Source: Chlorocebus sabaeus (lineage: Eukaryota; Chordata; Mammalia; Primates; Cercopithecidae). From it: a stretch of DNA of 64,000 nucleotides. Below are positions 52,362 to 64,000 of the stretch, piece by piece. Each line of letters opens with the position of its first letter. Positions within the stretch are counted from its first letter, which is position 1. The translations under genes and the position numbers were made by a program. Under the pieces are notes generated by a model. That model did no database searches. It worked only from the letters and a program-made list of their open reading frames with translations, and had not been told where the DNA came from. The DNA lies in the NCBI RefSeq assembly GCF_047675955.1, contig NW_027327441.1:62001-126000 (forward strand), in the 5' to 3' direction.

Positions 52362-55300
52362 CAGTTTTCAACGGAAGATATTTCGTTTTTCACCATAGCC
52401 CAATATGGGCTTTCAAATATCCCTGTGCCAATTCCACAAGAACAGCCTTAGCGAAAGGCTTCTTGAAGGGAAAGATGTAACTCTGTGAGATGAATTAACA
52501 GAACACAGAGCAGTTTCTCAGAAAGCTTCTTTCCAGTTTTGAAAGGAAGATACTTCCTTTTTCCCATAGCCCTCTATGGGCTTCCAAATATCGCTTTTCC
52601 AATTCCACAAGAACAGCCTTAGCGAAAGGCTTCTTGAAGGGAAAGATGTAACACAGTGAGATGAATTAACAAAACACAGAGCAGTTTCTCAGAAAGCTTC
52701 TTTCCAGTATTGAACGCAAGATATTTCCTGTTTCACCGTAGCCCTCCTTGGGCTTCCAAATACCACTTTGCCAATTCCACAAGAACACCCTTAGGGAAAG
52801 GCTTCTTGAAGGGAAAGATGTAACTCTGTGAGATGAATTAACAGAACACAGAGCGGTTTCTCAGAAAGCTTCTTTCCAGTTTTGAACGGAAGATATTTCC
52901 TTTTTCACCATAGCCCTCTATGGGCTTCCAAATATCACTTTGCCAATTCCACAAGAACAGCCTTAGCGAAAGGCTTCTTGAAGGGAAAGATGTAACTCTG
53001 TGGGATGAATTAACAGAACACGGAGCAGTTTCTCAGGAAGCTTCTTTCCAGTTTTGAACGGAAGATATTTCCTTTTTCACCATAGCCCTCTATGTGCTTC
53101 CAAATATCCCTTTGCCAATTCCACAAGAACAGCCTTAGCGAAAGGCTTCTTGAAGGGAAAGATGTAACTCTGTGTGATGAATTATCGGAACACAGAGCAG
53201 TTTCTCAGAAAGCTTCTTTCCAGTTTTGAAAGGAAGATATTTCCTTTTTCACCATAGCGCTCCATGGGCTTCCAAATATCCCGTTTCAAATTCCACAAGA
53301 ACAGCCTTAGCGAAAGGCTTCTTGAAGGGAAAGATGTAACTCTGTGAGATGAATTAACAGAACACAGAGCAGTTTCTCAGAAAGCTTCTTTCCAGTTTTG
53401 AACGGAAGATATTTCGTTTTTCACCATAGCCCTCTATGGGCTTCCAAATATCCCTTTGCCAATTCCACAAGAACAGCCTTAGCGAAAGGCTTCTTGAAGA
53501 CAAAGATGTAACTCTGTGAGACGAATTAACAGAACACAGAGCAGTTTCTCAGAAAGCTTCTTTCAAGTATTGAACGCAAGATATTTCCTTTTTCACAGTA
53601 GCCCTCCATAGACTTCCAAATATCCCTTTGCCAATTCCACAAGAACATCCTTAGCGAAAGGCTTCTTGAAGGGAAAGATGTAACTCTGTGAGATGAATTA
53701 ACAGAACACAGAGCAGTTTCTCGGAAAGCTTCTTTCCAGTTTTGAACTGAAGATATTTCGTGTTTCACCATAGTCCTCTATGGGCTTCCAAATATCACTT
53801 TGCGAATTCCACAAGAACAGCCTTAGCGAAAGGCTTCTTGAAGGGAAAGATGTAACTCTGTGAAATGAATTAACAGAACACAGAGCAGTTTCTCAGAAAG
53901 CTTCTTTCCAGTTTTGAACGGAAGATATTTCCTTTTTCACCATAGCCCTCAATGGGCTTCCAAATATCACTTTGCCAATTCCACAAGAACAGCCTTAGCG
54001 AAAGGTTTCTTGAAGGGAAAGATGTAACTCTGTGGGATGAATTAACGGAACACAGAGCAGTTTCTCAGAAAGCTTCTTTCCAGTTTTGAACGGAAGATAT
54101 TTCCTTTTTCACCATAGCCCTCTAAGGGCTTCCAAATATCACTTTGCCAATTCCACAAGAACAGCCTAATCGAAAGGCTTCTTGAAGGGAAAGATGTAAC
54201 TCTGTGAGATGAATTAACAGAACACAGAGCAGTTTCTCAGAAAGCTTCTTTCCAGTTTTGAACGGAAGATATTTCCTTTTTCACCATAGCCCTCTATGGG
54301 CTTCCAAATATCCCTTTGTCAATTCCACAAGAACAGCCTTAGCGAAAGGCTTTTGAAGGGAAAGATGTAACTCTGTGAGATGAATTAATAGAACACGAAG
54401 CAGTTTCTCAGAAAGCTTCTTTCCAGTTTTGAACGGAAGATATTTCCTTTTTCACCATAGCCCTCTATGGGCTTCCAAGTATCCCTTTGCCAATTCCGCA
54501 AGAACAGCCTTAGGGAAAGGCTTTTTGAAAGGAAAGATGTAACTCTATGAGATGAATTAACAGAACACAGAGCAGTTTCTCAGAAAGCTTCTTTCCAGTT
54601 TTGAACAGAAGATATTTCCTTTTTCACCATAGCCCTCTATGGGCTTCCAAATATCACTTTGCCAATTCCACAAGAACAGCCTTAGCGAAAGGCTTATTGA
54701 AGGGAAAGATGTAACTCTGTGCGATGAATTAACAGAACACAGAGCAGTTTCTCAGAAAGCTTCTTTGCAGTTTTGAACGGAAGATATTTCCTTTTTCACC
54801 ATAGCGCTCTATGGGCTTCCAAATATCCCTTTTCCAATTCCACAAGAACAGCCTTAGCGAAAGGCTTCTTGAAGGGAAAGATGTAACTCTGTGAGATGAA
54901 TTAACAGAACACAGAGCAGTTTCTCAGAAAGCTTTTTTCCAGTTTTGAACGGAAGATATTTCGTTTTTCACCATAGCCCTCTATGGGCTTCCAAATATCA
55001 CTTTGCCAATTCCACAAGAACAGCCTTAGCGAAAGGCTTCTTGAAGGGAAAGATGTAACTCTGTGAGATGAATTAACAGAACACACAGCAGTTTCTCAGA
55101 AAGCTTCTTTCCAGTATTGAACGGAAGATATTTCCTTTTTCACCGTAGCCCTCTATGGCCTTCCAAATATCACTTTGCCAATTCCACAAGAACAGCCTTA
55201 GCGAAAGGCTTCTTGAAGACAAAGATGTAACTCTGTGAGATGAATTAAAAGAACACAGAGCAGTTTCTCAGAAAGCTTCTTTCCAGTTTTGAACGGAAGA

Positions 55301-56818
55301 TATTTCCTTTTTCACCATAGCCCTCTATGGGCTTCCAAATATCACTTTGCCAATTCCACAAGAACAGCCTTAGCGAAAGGCTTCTTGAAACTAAAGATGT
55401 AACTCTGTGGGATGAATTAACGGAACACAGAGCAGTTTCTCAGAAAGCTTCTTTCCAGTTTTGAACGGAAGATATTTCCTTTTTCACCATAGCCCTCTAT
55501 GGGCTTCCAAATATCACTTTGCCAATTCCAAAAGAACAGCCTAATCGAAAGGCTTCTTGAAGGGAAAGATGTAACTCTGTGAGATGAATTAACAGAACAC
55601 AGAGCAGTTTCTCAGAAAGCTTCTTTCCAGTTTTGAACGGAAGATACTTCCTTTCTCACCATTGCCCTCTATGGGCTTCCAAATATCCCTTTTCGAATTC
55701 CACTAGAACAGCCTTAGCGAAAGGCTTCTTGAAGGGAAAGATGTAACGTTGTGAGATGAATTAACAGAACACAGAGCAGTTTCTCAGAAAGATTCTTTCC
55801 AGTTTTGAACGGAAGATACTTCCTTTTTCACCATAGCCCTCTATGGGCTTTCAAATATCCCTTTGCCAATTACACAAGAACAGCCTTGGCGAAAGGCTTC
55901 TTGAAGGGAAAGATGTAACTCTGTGAGATCAATTAACAGAACACAGAGCAGTTTCTCAGAAAGCTTCTTTCCAGTTTTGAACGGAAGATATTTCCTTTTT
56001 CACCATAGCCCTCTATGGGCTTCCAAAGATCACTTTGCCAATTCCACAAGAACAGCCTTAGCGAAATGCTTCTTGAAGGGAAAGATGTAACTCTGTGAGA
56101 TGAATTAACAGAACACAGAGCAGTTTCTCAGAAAGCTTCTTTCAAGTATTGAACGCAAGATATTTCCTTTTTCACAGTAGCCCTCCATGGACTTCCAAAT
56201 ATCCCTTTGCCAATTCCACAAGAACAGCCTTAGCGAAAGGCTTCTTGAAGGGAAAGATGTAACTCTGTGAGATGAATTAACAGAACACAGAGCAGTTTCT
56301 CGGAAAGCTTCTTTCCAGGTTTGAACGGAAGATATTTCGTGTTTCACCATAGCCCTCTATGGGCTTCCAAATATCACTTTGCGAATTCCACAAAACAGCC
56401 TTAGCGAAAGGCTTCTTGAAGGGAAAGATGTAACTCTGTGAGATGAATTAACGGAACACAGAGCAGTTTCTCAGAAAGCTTCTTTCCAGTTTTGAACGGA
56501 AGATATTTCCTTTTTCACCATAGCCCTCTATGGGCTTCCAAATATCACTTTGCCAATTCCACAAGAACAGCCTTCGCGAAAGCCTTCTTGAAGGGAAAGA
56601 TGTAACTCTGTGAGATGAATTAACAGAACACAGAGCAGTTTCTCAGAAAGCTTCTTTCCAGTTTTGAACGGAAGATATTTCCTTTTTCACAATAGCCCTC
56701 TATGGGCTTCCAAATATCCCTTTGCCAATTCCACAAGAGCAGCCTTAGCGAAAGGCTTCTTGAAGGGAAAGATGTAACTCTGTGAGATGAATTAACAGAA
56801 CACAGAGCAGTTTCTCAG

Positions 56819-57162
56819 AAAGCTTCTTTCCAGTTTTGAACGGAAGATATTTCGTTTTTCACCATAGCCCTCTATGGGCTTCCAAATATCCCTTTGCCAA
56901 TTCCACAAGAAGAGCCTTAGCGAAAGGCTTCTTGAAGGGAAAGATGTCACTGTGTGAGATGAATTAACAGAACACAGAGCAGTTTCTCAGAAAGCTTCTT
57001 TCCAGTTTTGAACGGAAGATATTTCGTTTTTCACCATAGCCCTCTATGGGCTTCCAAATATCCCTTTGCCAATTCCACAAGAACAGCCTTAGCGAAAGGC
57101 TTCTTGAAGGGAAAGATGTCACTGTGTGAGATGAATTAACAGAACACAGAGCAGTTTCTCAG
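56819..57162 (-). repeat. Single-monomer tandem duplication (2 x 172 bp)
   Basis: Two adjacent monomers share the TTCG form of the motif and the GATGTCACTGTGTG variant. I find one difference: AAGAGCC in the first, AACAGCC in the second. The related segment at 63519-63690 has only one such monomer before the order changes. This is the smallest-scale duplication I can support in the window. Confidence 0.7.
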
Positions 57163-60100
57163 AAAGCTTCTTTCCAGTTTTGAACGGAAGATATTTCCTT
57201 TTTCACCATAGTCCTCTATGGGCTTCCAAATATCCCTTTGCCAATTCCACAAGAACAGCCTTAGCGAAAGGCTTCTTGAAGGGAAAGATGTAACTCTGTG
57301 AGATGAATTAACAGAACACAGAGCAGTTTCTCAGAAAGCTTCTTTCCAGTTTTGAAAGGAAGATACTTCCTTTTTCCCATAGCCCTCTATGGGTTTCCAA
57401 ATATCCCTTTTCCAATTCCACAAGAACAGCCTTAGCGAAAGGCTTCTTGAAGGCAAAGATGTAACACTGTGAGATGAATTAACAGAAAACAGAGCAGTTT
57501 CTCAGAAAGCTTCTTTCCAGTTTTGAACGGAAGATATTTCCTTTTTCCCTTTGCGCTCTATGGGCCTCCAAATATCCCTTTTCCAATTCCACAAGAACAG
57601 CCTTAGCGAAAGGCTTCTTGAAGGGAAAGATGTAACACTGTGAGATGAATTAACAAAACACAGAGCAGTTTCTCAGAAAGCTTCTTTCCAGTATTGAACG
57701 CAAGATATTTACTTTTTCACCGTAGCCCTCCTTGGGCTTCCAAATACCACCTTGCCAATTCCACAAGAACAGCCTTAGCGAAAGGCTTCTTGAAGGGAAA
57801 GATGTAACTCTGTGAGATGAATTAACAGAACACAGAGCAGTTTCTCAGAAAGCTTCTTTCCAGTTTTGAACGGAAGATATTTCCTTTTTCACCATAGCCC
57901 TCTATGGGCTTCCAAATATCACTTTGTCAATTCCACAAGAACAGCCTTAGCGAAAGGCTTTTGAAGGGAAAGATGTAAGTCTGTGAGATGAATTAATAGA
58001 ACACGGAGCAGTTTCTCAGAAAGCTTCTTTCCAGTTTTGAACGGAAGATATTTCCTTTTTCACCATAGCCCTCTATGGGCTTCCAAGTATCCCTTTGCCA
58101 ATTCCGCAAGAACAGCCTTAGCGAAAGGCTTCTTGAAAGGAAAGATGTAACTCTGTGAGATGAATTAACAGAACACAGAGCAGTTTCTCAGAAAGCTTCT
58201 TTTCAGTTTTGAACAGAAGATATTTCCTTTTTCAGCATAGCCCTCTATGGGCTTCCAAATATCACTTTGCCAATTCCACAAGAACAGCCTTAGCGAAAGG
58301 CTTCTTGAAGGGAAAGATGTAACTCTGTGAGATGAATTAACGGAACACAGAGCAGTTTCTCAGGAAGCTTCTTTCCAGTTTTGAATGGAAGATACTTCCT
58401 TTTTCACCATAGCCCTCTATGGGCTTCCAAATATCACTTTGCCAATTCCACAAGAACAGCCTTAGCGAAAGGCTTATTGAAGGGAAAGATGTAACTCTGT
58501 GAGATGAATTAACAGAACACAGAGCAGTTTCTCAGAAAGCTTCTTTCCAGTTTTGAACGGAAGATATTTCCTTTTTCACCATAGCCCTCTATGGGTTTCC
58601 AAATATCCCTTTGCCAATTCCACAAGAACTGCCTTAGCAAAAGGCTTCTTGAAGGAAAAGATGTAACTCTGTGAGATGAATTAACAGAACACAGAGCAGT
58701 TTCTCAGAAAGCTTCTTTCCAGTTTTGAACGGAAGATATTTCCTTTTTCACCGTAGCCCGCTATGGCCTGCCAAATATCACTTTGCCAATTCCACAAGAA
58801 CAGCCTTAGCGAAAGGCTTCTTGAAGGGAAAGATGTAACTCTGTGAGATGAATTAACAGAACACAGAGCAGTTTCTCAGAAAGCTTCTTTCCAGTTTTGA
58901 ACGGAAGATACTTCCCTTTTCACCATTGCCCTCTATGGGCTTCCAAATATCCCTTTGCGAATTCCACTAGAACAGCCTTAGCGAAAGGCTTCTTGAAGGG
59001 AAAGATGTAACCTTTTGAGATGAATTAACAGAACACAGAGCAGTTTCTCAGAAAGATTCTTTCCAGTTTTGAACGGAAGATACTTCCTTTTTCACCATAG
59101 CCCTCTATGGGCTTCCAAATATCCCTTTGCCAATTCCACAAGAACATCCTTTGCGAAAGGCTTCTTGAAGGGAAAGATGTAACTCTGTGAGATGAATTAA
59201 CAGAACACAGAGCAGTTTCTCGGAAAGCTTCTTTCCAGTTTTGAACGGAAGATATTTCGTGTTTCACCATAGCCCTCTATGGGCTTCCAAATACCACTTT
59301 GCGAATTCCACAGGAACCGCCTTAGCGAAAGGCTTCTTGAAGGGAAAGATGTAACTCTGTGAGATGATTTAACAGAACACAGAGCAGTTTCTCAGAAAGC
59401 TTCTTTCCAGTTTTGAACGGAAGATATTTCCTTTTTCACCATAGCCCTCTATGGGCTTCTAAATATCACTTTGCCAATTCCACAAGAACAGCCTTATCGA
59501 AAGGCTTCTTGCAGGGAAAGATGTAACTCTGTGAGATGAATTAACAGAACACAGAGCAGTTTCTCAGAAAGCTTCTTTCCAGTTTTAAACGGAAGATATT
59601 TCCTTTTTCACCATAGCCCTCTATGGGCTTCCAAATATCGCTTTGCCAATTCCACAAGAACAACCTTAGCGAAAGGCGTCTTGAAGGGAAAGATGTAACT
59701 CTGTGAGATGAATTAACAGAACACAGAGCAGTTTCTCAGAAAGCCTCTTTCCAGTTTTGAACGGAATATATTTCCTTTTTCACCATAGCCCTCTATGGGC
59801 TTCCAAATATCCCTTTGCCAATTCCACAAGAACAGCCTTAGCGAAAGGCTCCTTGAAAGGAAAGATGTAACTCTGTGAGATGAATTAACAGAGCACAGAG
59901 CAGTTTCTCAGAAAGCTTCTTTCCAGTTTTCAACGGAAGATATTTCGTTTTTCACCATAGCCCACTATGGGCATTCAAATATCCCTTTGCCAATTCCACA
60001 AGAACAGCCTTAGCGAAAGGCTTCTTGAAGGGAAAGATGTAACTCTGTGAGATGAATTAACAGAACACAGAGCAGTTTCTCAGAAAGCTTCTTTCCCGTT

Positions 60101-61349
60101 TTGAAAGGAAGATACTTCCTTTTTCCCATAGCCCTCTATGGGCTTCCAAATATCCCTTTTCCAATTCCACAAGAACAGCCTTAGCGAAAGGCTTCTTGAA
60201 GGGAAAGATGTAACACTGTGAGATGAATTAACAAAACACAGAGCAGTTTCTCAGAAAGCTTCTTTCCAGTATTGAACGCAAGATATTTCCTTTTTCACCG
60301 TAGCCCTCCTTGGGCTTCCAAATACCACTTTGCCAATTGCACAAGAACAGCCTTAGCGAAAGGCTTCTTGAAGGGAAAGATGTAACTCTGTGAGGTGAAT
60401 TAACAGAACACAGAGCAGTTTCTCAGAAAGCTTCTTTCCAGTTTTGAACGCAAGATATTTCCTTTTTCACCATAGCCCTCTATGGGCTTCCAAATATCAC
60501 TTTGTCAATTCCACAAGAACAGCCTTAGCGAAAGGCTTCTTGAAGGGAAAGATGTAACTCTGTGAGATGAATTAACGGAACAGAGAGCAGTTTCTCAGAA
60601 AGCTTCTTTCCAGTTTTGAACGGAAGATATTTCCTTTTTCACCTTAGCCCTCTAGGGGCTTCCAAATATCACTTTGCCAATTCCACAAGAACAGCCTTAG
60701 CAAAAGGCTTCTTGAAGGGAAAGATGTAACTCTGTGAGGTGAATTAACAGAACACAGAGCAGTATCTCAAAAAGCTTCTTTCCAGTATTGAACGCAAGAT
60801 ATTTCCTTTTTCACAGTAGCCCTCCATGGACTTCCAAATATCTCTTTGCCAATTCCACAAGAACAGCCTTAGCAAAAGGATTCTTGCAGGGAAAGACGTA
60901 ACTCTGTGAGATGAATTAACAGAACACAGAGCAGTTTCTCAGAAAGCTTCTTTCCAGTTTTGAACGGAAGATATTTCGTGTTTCACCATAGCCCTCTATG
61001 GGCTTCCAAATATCACTTTGCCAACTCCACAAGAACAGCCTTAGCGAAAGGCTTCTTGAAGGGAAAGATGTAACACTGTGAGATGAATTAACAGAACACA
61101 GAGCAGTTTCTCAGAAAGCTTCTTTCCAGTTTTGAACGGAAGATATTTCCTTTTTCACCATAGCCCTCTATGGGCTTCCAAATATCCCTTTGCCAATTCC
61201 ACAAGAACAGCCTTAGCGAAAGGCTTCTTGAAGGGAAAGATGTAACTCTGTGAGATGAATTAACAGAACACAGAGCGGTTTCTCAGAAAGCTTCTTTCCA
61301 GTTTTGAACGGAAGACATTTCCTTTTCCACCATAGCCCTCAATGGGCTT

Positions 61350-63660
61350 CCAAATATCACTTTGCCAATTCCACAAGAACAGCCTTAGCGAAAGGCTTCT
61401 TGAAATTAAAGATGTAACTCTGTGGGATGAATTAGCGGAACACAGAGCAGTTTCTCAGAAAGCTTCTTTCCAGTTTTGAACGGAAGATATTTCCTTTTTC
61501 ACCATAGCCCTCTATGGGCTTCCAAATATCACTTTGCCAATTCCAAAAGAACAGCCTAATCGAAAGGCTTCTTGAAGGGAAAGATGTAACTCTGTGAGAT
61601 GAATTAACAGAACACAGAGCAGTTTCTCAGAAAGCTTCTTTCCAGTTTTGAACGGAAGATACTTCCTTTCTCACCATTGCCCTCTATGGGCTTCCAAATA
61701 TCCCTTTTCGAATTCCACTAGAACAGCCTTAGCGAAAGGCTTCTTGAAGGGAAAGATGTAACGTTGTGAGATGAATTAACAGAACACAGAGCAGTTTCTC
61801 AGAAAGATTCTTTCCAGTTTTGAACGGAAGATACTTCCTTTTTCACCATAGCCCTCTATGGGCTTTCAAATATCCCTTTGCCAATTACACAAGAACAGCC
61901 TTAGCGAAAGGCTTCTTGAAGGGAAAGATGTCACTGTGTGAGATGAATTAACAGAACACAGAGCAGTTTCTCAGAAAGCTTCTTTCCAGTTACGAACGGA
62001 AGATATTTCCTTTTTCACCATAGTCCTCTATGGGCTTCCAAATATCCCTTTGCCAATTCCACAAGAACAGCCTTAGCGAAAGGCTTCTTGAAGGGAAAGA
62101 TGTAACTCTGTGAGATGAATTAACAGAACACAGAGCAGTTTCTCAGAAAGCTTCTTTCCAGTTTTGAAAGGAAGATACTTCCTTTTTCCCATAGCCCTCT
62201 ATGGGTTTCCAAATATCCCTTTTCCAATTCCACAAGAACAGCCTTAGCGAAAGGCTTCTTGAAGGCAAAGATGTAACACTGTGAGATGAATTAACAGAAA
62301 ACAGAGCAGTTTCTCAGAAAGCTTCTTTCCAGTTTTGAACGGAAGATATTTCCTTTTTCCCATTGCCCTCTATGGGCCTCCAAATATCCCTTTTCCAATT
62401 CCACAAGAACAGCCTTAGCGAAAGGCTTCTTAAAGGGAAAGATGTAACACTGTGAGATGAATTAACAAAACACAGAGCAGTTTCTCAGAAAGCTTCTTTC
62501 CAGTATTGAACGCAAGATATTTACTTTTTCACCGTAGCCCTCCTTGGGCTTCCAAATACCACCTTGCCAATTCCACAAGAACAGCCTTAGCGAAAGGCTT
62601 CTTGAAGGGAAAGATGTAACTCTGTGAGATGAATTAACAGAACACAGAGCAGTTTCTCAGAAAGCTTCTTTCCAGTTTTGAACGGAAGATATTTCCTTTT
62701 TCACCATAGCCCTCTATGGGCTTCCAAATAGCACTTTGTCAATTCCACAAGAACAGCCTTAGCGAAAGGCTTTTGAAGGGAAAGATGTAAGTCTGTGAGA
62801 TGAATTAATAGAACACGGAGCAGTTTCTCAGAAAGCTTCTTTCCAGTTTTGAACGGAAGATATTTCCTTTTTCACCATAGCCCTCTATGGGCTTCCAAGT
62901 ATCCCTTTGCCAATTCCACAAGAACAGCCTTAGCGAAAGGCTTCTTGAAGGGAAAGATGTAACTCTGTGAGATGAATTAACAGAACACAGAGCAGTTTCT
63001 CGGAAAGCTTCTTTCCAGTTTTGAACGGAAGATATTTCGTGTTTCACCATAGCCCTCTATGGGCTTCCAAATATCACTTTGCGAATTCCACAAAACAGCC
63101 TTAGCGAAAGGCTTCTTGAAGGGAAAGATGTAACTCTGTGAGATGAATTAACGGAACACAGAGCAGTTTCTCAGAAAGCTTCTTTCCAGTTTTGAACGGA
63201 AGATATTTCCTTTTTCACCATAGCCCTCTATGGGCTTCCAAATATCACTTTGCCAATTCCACAAGAACAGCCTTAGCGAAAGGCTTCTTGAAGGGAAAGA
63301 TGTAACTCTGTGAGATGAATTAACAGAACACAGAGCAGTTTCTCAGAAAGCTTCTTTCCAGTTTTGAACGGAAGATATTTCCTTTTTCACAATAGCCCTC
63401 TATGGGCTTCCAAATATCCCTTTGCCAATTCCACAAGAGCAGACTTAGCGAAAGGCTTCTTGAAGGGAAAGATGTAACTCTGTGAGATGAATTAACAGAA
63501 CACGGAGCAGTTTCTCAGAAAGCTTCTTTCCAGTTTTGAACGGAAGATATTTCGTTTTTCACCATAGCCCTCTATGGGCTTCCAAATATCCCTTTGCCAA
63601 TTCCACAAGAACAGCCTTAGCGAAAGGCTTCTTGAAGGGAAAGATGTCACTGTGTGAGAT
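61350..63660 (-). repeat. Three-piece mosaic of upstream segments
   Basis: About 61350-61925 matches 55335-55910 (offset 6015; shared ACTTCCTTTCTCACCATTGCCC, TGTAACGTTG). About 61930-62899 matches 57118-58087 (offset 4812; shared GTCCTCTATGGGC, GGTTTCC, CACCTTGCC, AATAGAACACGG). About 62918-63660 matches 56218-56960 (offset 6700; shared CACAAAACAGCC, CACAATAGCCC, CAAGAGCAG). The second switch lies within 62900-62917. Pieces 2 and 3 are in the opposite order to their sources. Confidence 0.7.
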
Positions 63661-64000
63661 GAATTAACAGAACACAGAGCAGTTTCTCAGAAAGCTTCTT
63701 TCCAGTTTTGAACGGAAGATATTTCCTTTTTCACAATAGCATTCTATGGGCTTCCAAATATCACTTTGTGAATTCCACAAGAACAGCCTTAGCGAAAGGC
63801 TTTTGAAGGGAAAGATGTAACTCTGTGAGATGAATTAATAAAACACGGAGCAGTTTCTCAGAAAGCTTCTTTCCAGTTTTGAACGGAAGATATTTCCTTT
63901 TTCACCATAGCCCTCTATGGGCTTCCAAATATCACTTTGCCAATTCCACAAGAACAGCCTTAGCGAAAGGCTTCCTGAAGGGAAAGATGTAACTCTGTGA

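Larger units (their letters stand above)
49191..54304 (-). repeat. Long-range duplicated block 3, second copy
   Basis: From 49191 the sequence jumps to the GTCTTCTTG/TCTGAGAG monomers (as at ~24650), then to GCGGTTT and the CTATGTGCTTCC series at 49653. From ~49900 it pairs with 29.7-33.7 kb in whole-monomer steps. CTATGTGCTTCC occurs again at 53090, the last copy in the window. Pairing with 33.7 kb fails near 54305, where TTTGTCAATTCC and GGCTTTTGAAGG appear. Confidence 0.75.
1..64000 (-). repeat. Alpha-satellite (alphoid) centromeric array, ~172-bp monomer
   Basis: The same ~172-bp unit repeats head to tail from the first base to the last, with no interruption or inversion. Read on the minus strand it has the landmarks of primate alpha satellite in order: a CTCACAGAGTT block, a GGATATTTGGA-like block, CTATGGTGAAAAAGGAAATATC, then AGAAGCTTTCTGAGAA. 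Most monomers contain AAGCTT. Most copies are 172 bp; shorter ones carry 1-bp deletions or a net 4-bp deletion that recur as markers. The 172-bp length and near-consensus sequence match, from memory, the HindIII satellite of African green monkey. Assignment to Old World monkeys, probably Cercopithecini, is inference. Alpha satellite underlies centromeric chromatin in primates; whether this stretch binds CENP-A cannot be read from sequence. Confidence 0.97.
54305..64000 (-). repeat. Distinct right-hand sub-array
   Basis: No CTATGTGCTTCC and no AAAGGGTG marker occurs here, although each occurs 11 times before. Instead monomers carry GATGTCACTGTGTG (56945, 57116, 61929, 63645), the one-base-short GGCTTTTGAAGG (54349, 57957, 62769, 63809), CCAAGTATCCC, CACTAGAACAGCC and CACAAAACAGCC. 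Spacings of shared segments are 3608 (21 monomers), 4812 (28), 6015 (35) and 6700 (39). Monomers are on average closer to consensus. It is still wholly alpha satellite in the same orientation. Confidence 0.7.

Noticed and set aside
52382..52398. TTCG at the pJ-alpha position read as a half CENP-B box
   Set aside because: The TTCG is on the plus strand, while a CENP-B box at this position would be on the minus strand in the alpha-satellite frame. There the TTCG variants match fewer core bases (about 4-5 of 9) than the normal form. No CGGG is correctly placed on the plus strand.
1..64000. CRISPR array or bacterial repeat region
   Set aside because: The units abut with no unique spacers, are 172 bp long, and match primate alpha satellite throughout.
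1..64000. L1, Alu or other transposon insertions, or unique DNA
   Set aside because: Read from end to end, every line fits the 172-bp unit. No poly-A tract, target-site duplication or unrelated block was seen.
1..64000. Alternating ~340-bp dimer as in macaque or baboon satellite
   Set aside because: ATATCCCTTTGCC and ATATCACTTTGCC monomers both occur, but they do not alternate, and neighbouring monomers do not fall into two steady classes.

Overview
The whole 64 kb window is one uninterrupted array of primate centromeric alpha-satellite DNA, about 372 head-to-tail monomers of roughly 172 bp. I see no protein-coding gene, RNA gene, transposon, simple-sequence tract or other unique DNA. The minus strand is the conventional alpha-satellite orientation. 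The monomer carries a HindIII site (AAGCTT) in most copies and the pJ-alpha motif TTCCTTTTYCACCRTAG in its standard or degenerate form. No intact CENP-B box is present. From memory, the sequence is very close to the classic 172-bp HindIII satellite of African green monkey. I therefore infer an Old World monkey, most likely Cercopithecini (Chlorocebus/Cercopithecus type), rather than an ape or a macaque/baboon with a ~340-bp dimer. The genus is an inference.

The array is not a featureless monomeric repeat: monomer variants recur in a fixed order. A 26-monomer higher-order unit of exactly 4463 bp (26 x 172 minus nine diagnostic deleted bases) lies twice in tandem at 2071-6533 and 6534-10996. 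I found no mismatch between the copies wherever I compared them, and the crossover that made the duplication can be placed within 26 bp. A diverged partial unit precedes it (641-2070). A shortened, rearranged derivative follows (10997-15090), including a hybrid monomer at about 13780.

At larger scale, about 16.4-33.7 kb is repeated at about 37.0-54.3 kb. The spacing steps between 19.6 and 20.9 kb as whole monomers are gained or lost. Two marker monomers (one with CTATGTGCTTCC, one with the short AAAGGGTG form) each occur 11 times before 54 kb and never after. The last ~9.7 kb (54.3-64 kb) is a different sub-array, with its own marker (GATGTCACTGTGTG) and its own 21-, 28-, 35- and 39-monomer duplications.

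The biology visible here is centromere structure. Unequal crossover rearranges a pJ-alpha-type, CENP-B-box-free satellite, and each consensus monomer also carries several short perfect inverted repeats. All comparisons were made by eye, so percent identities are estimates.
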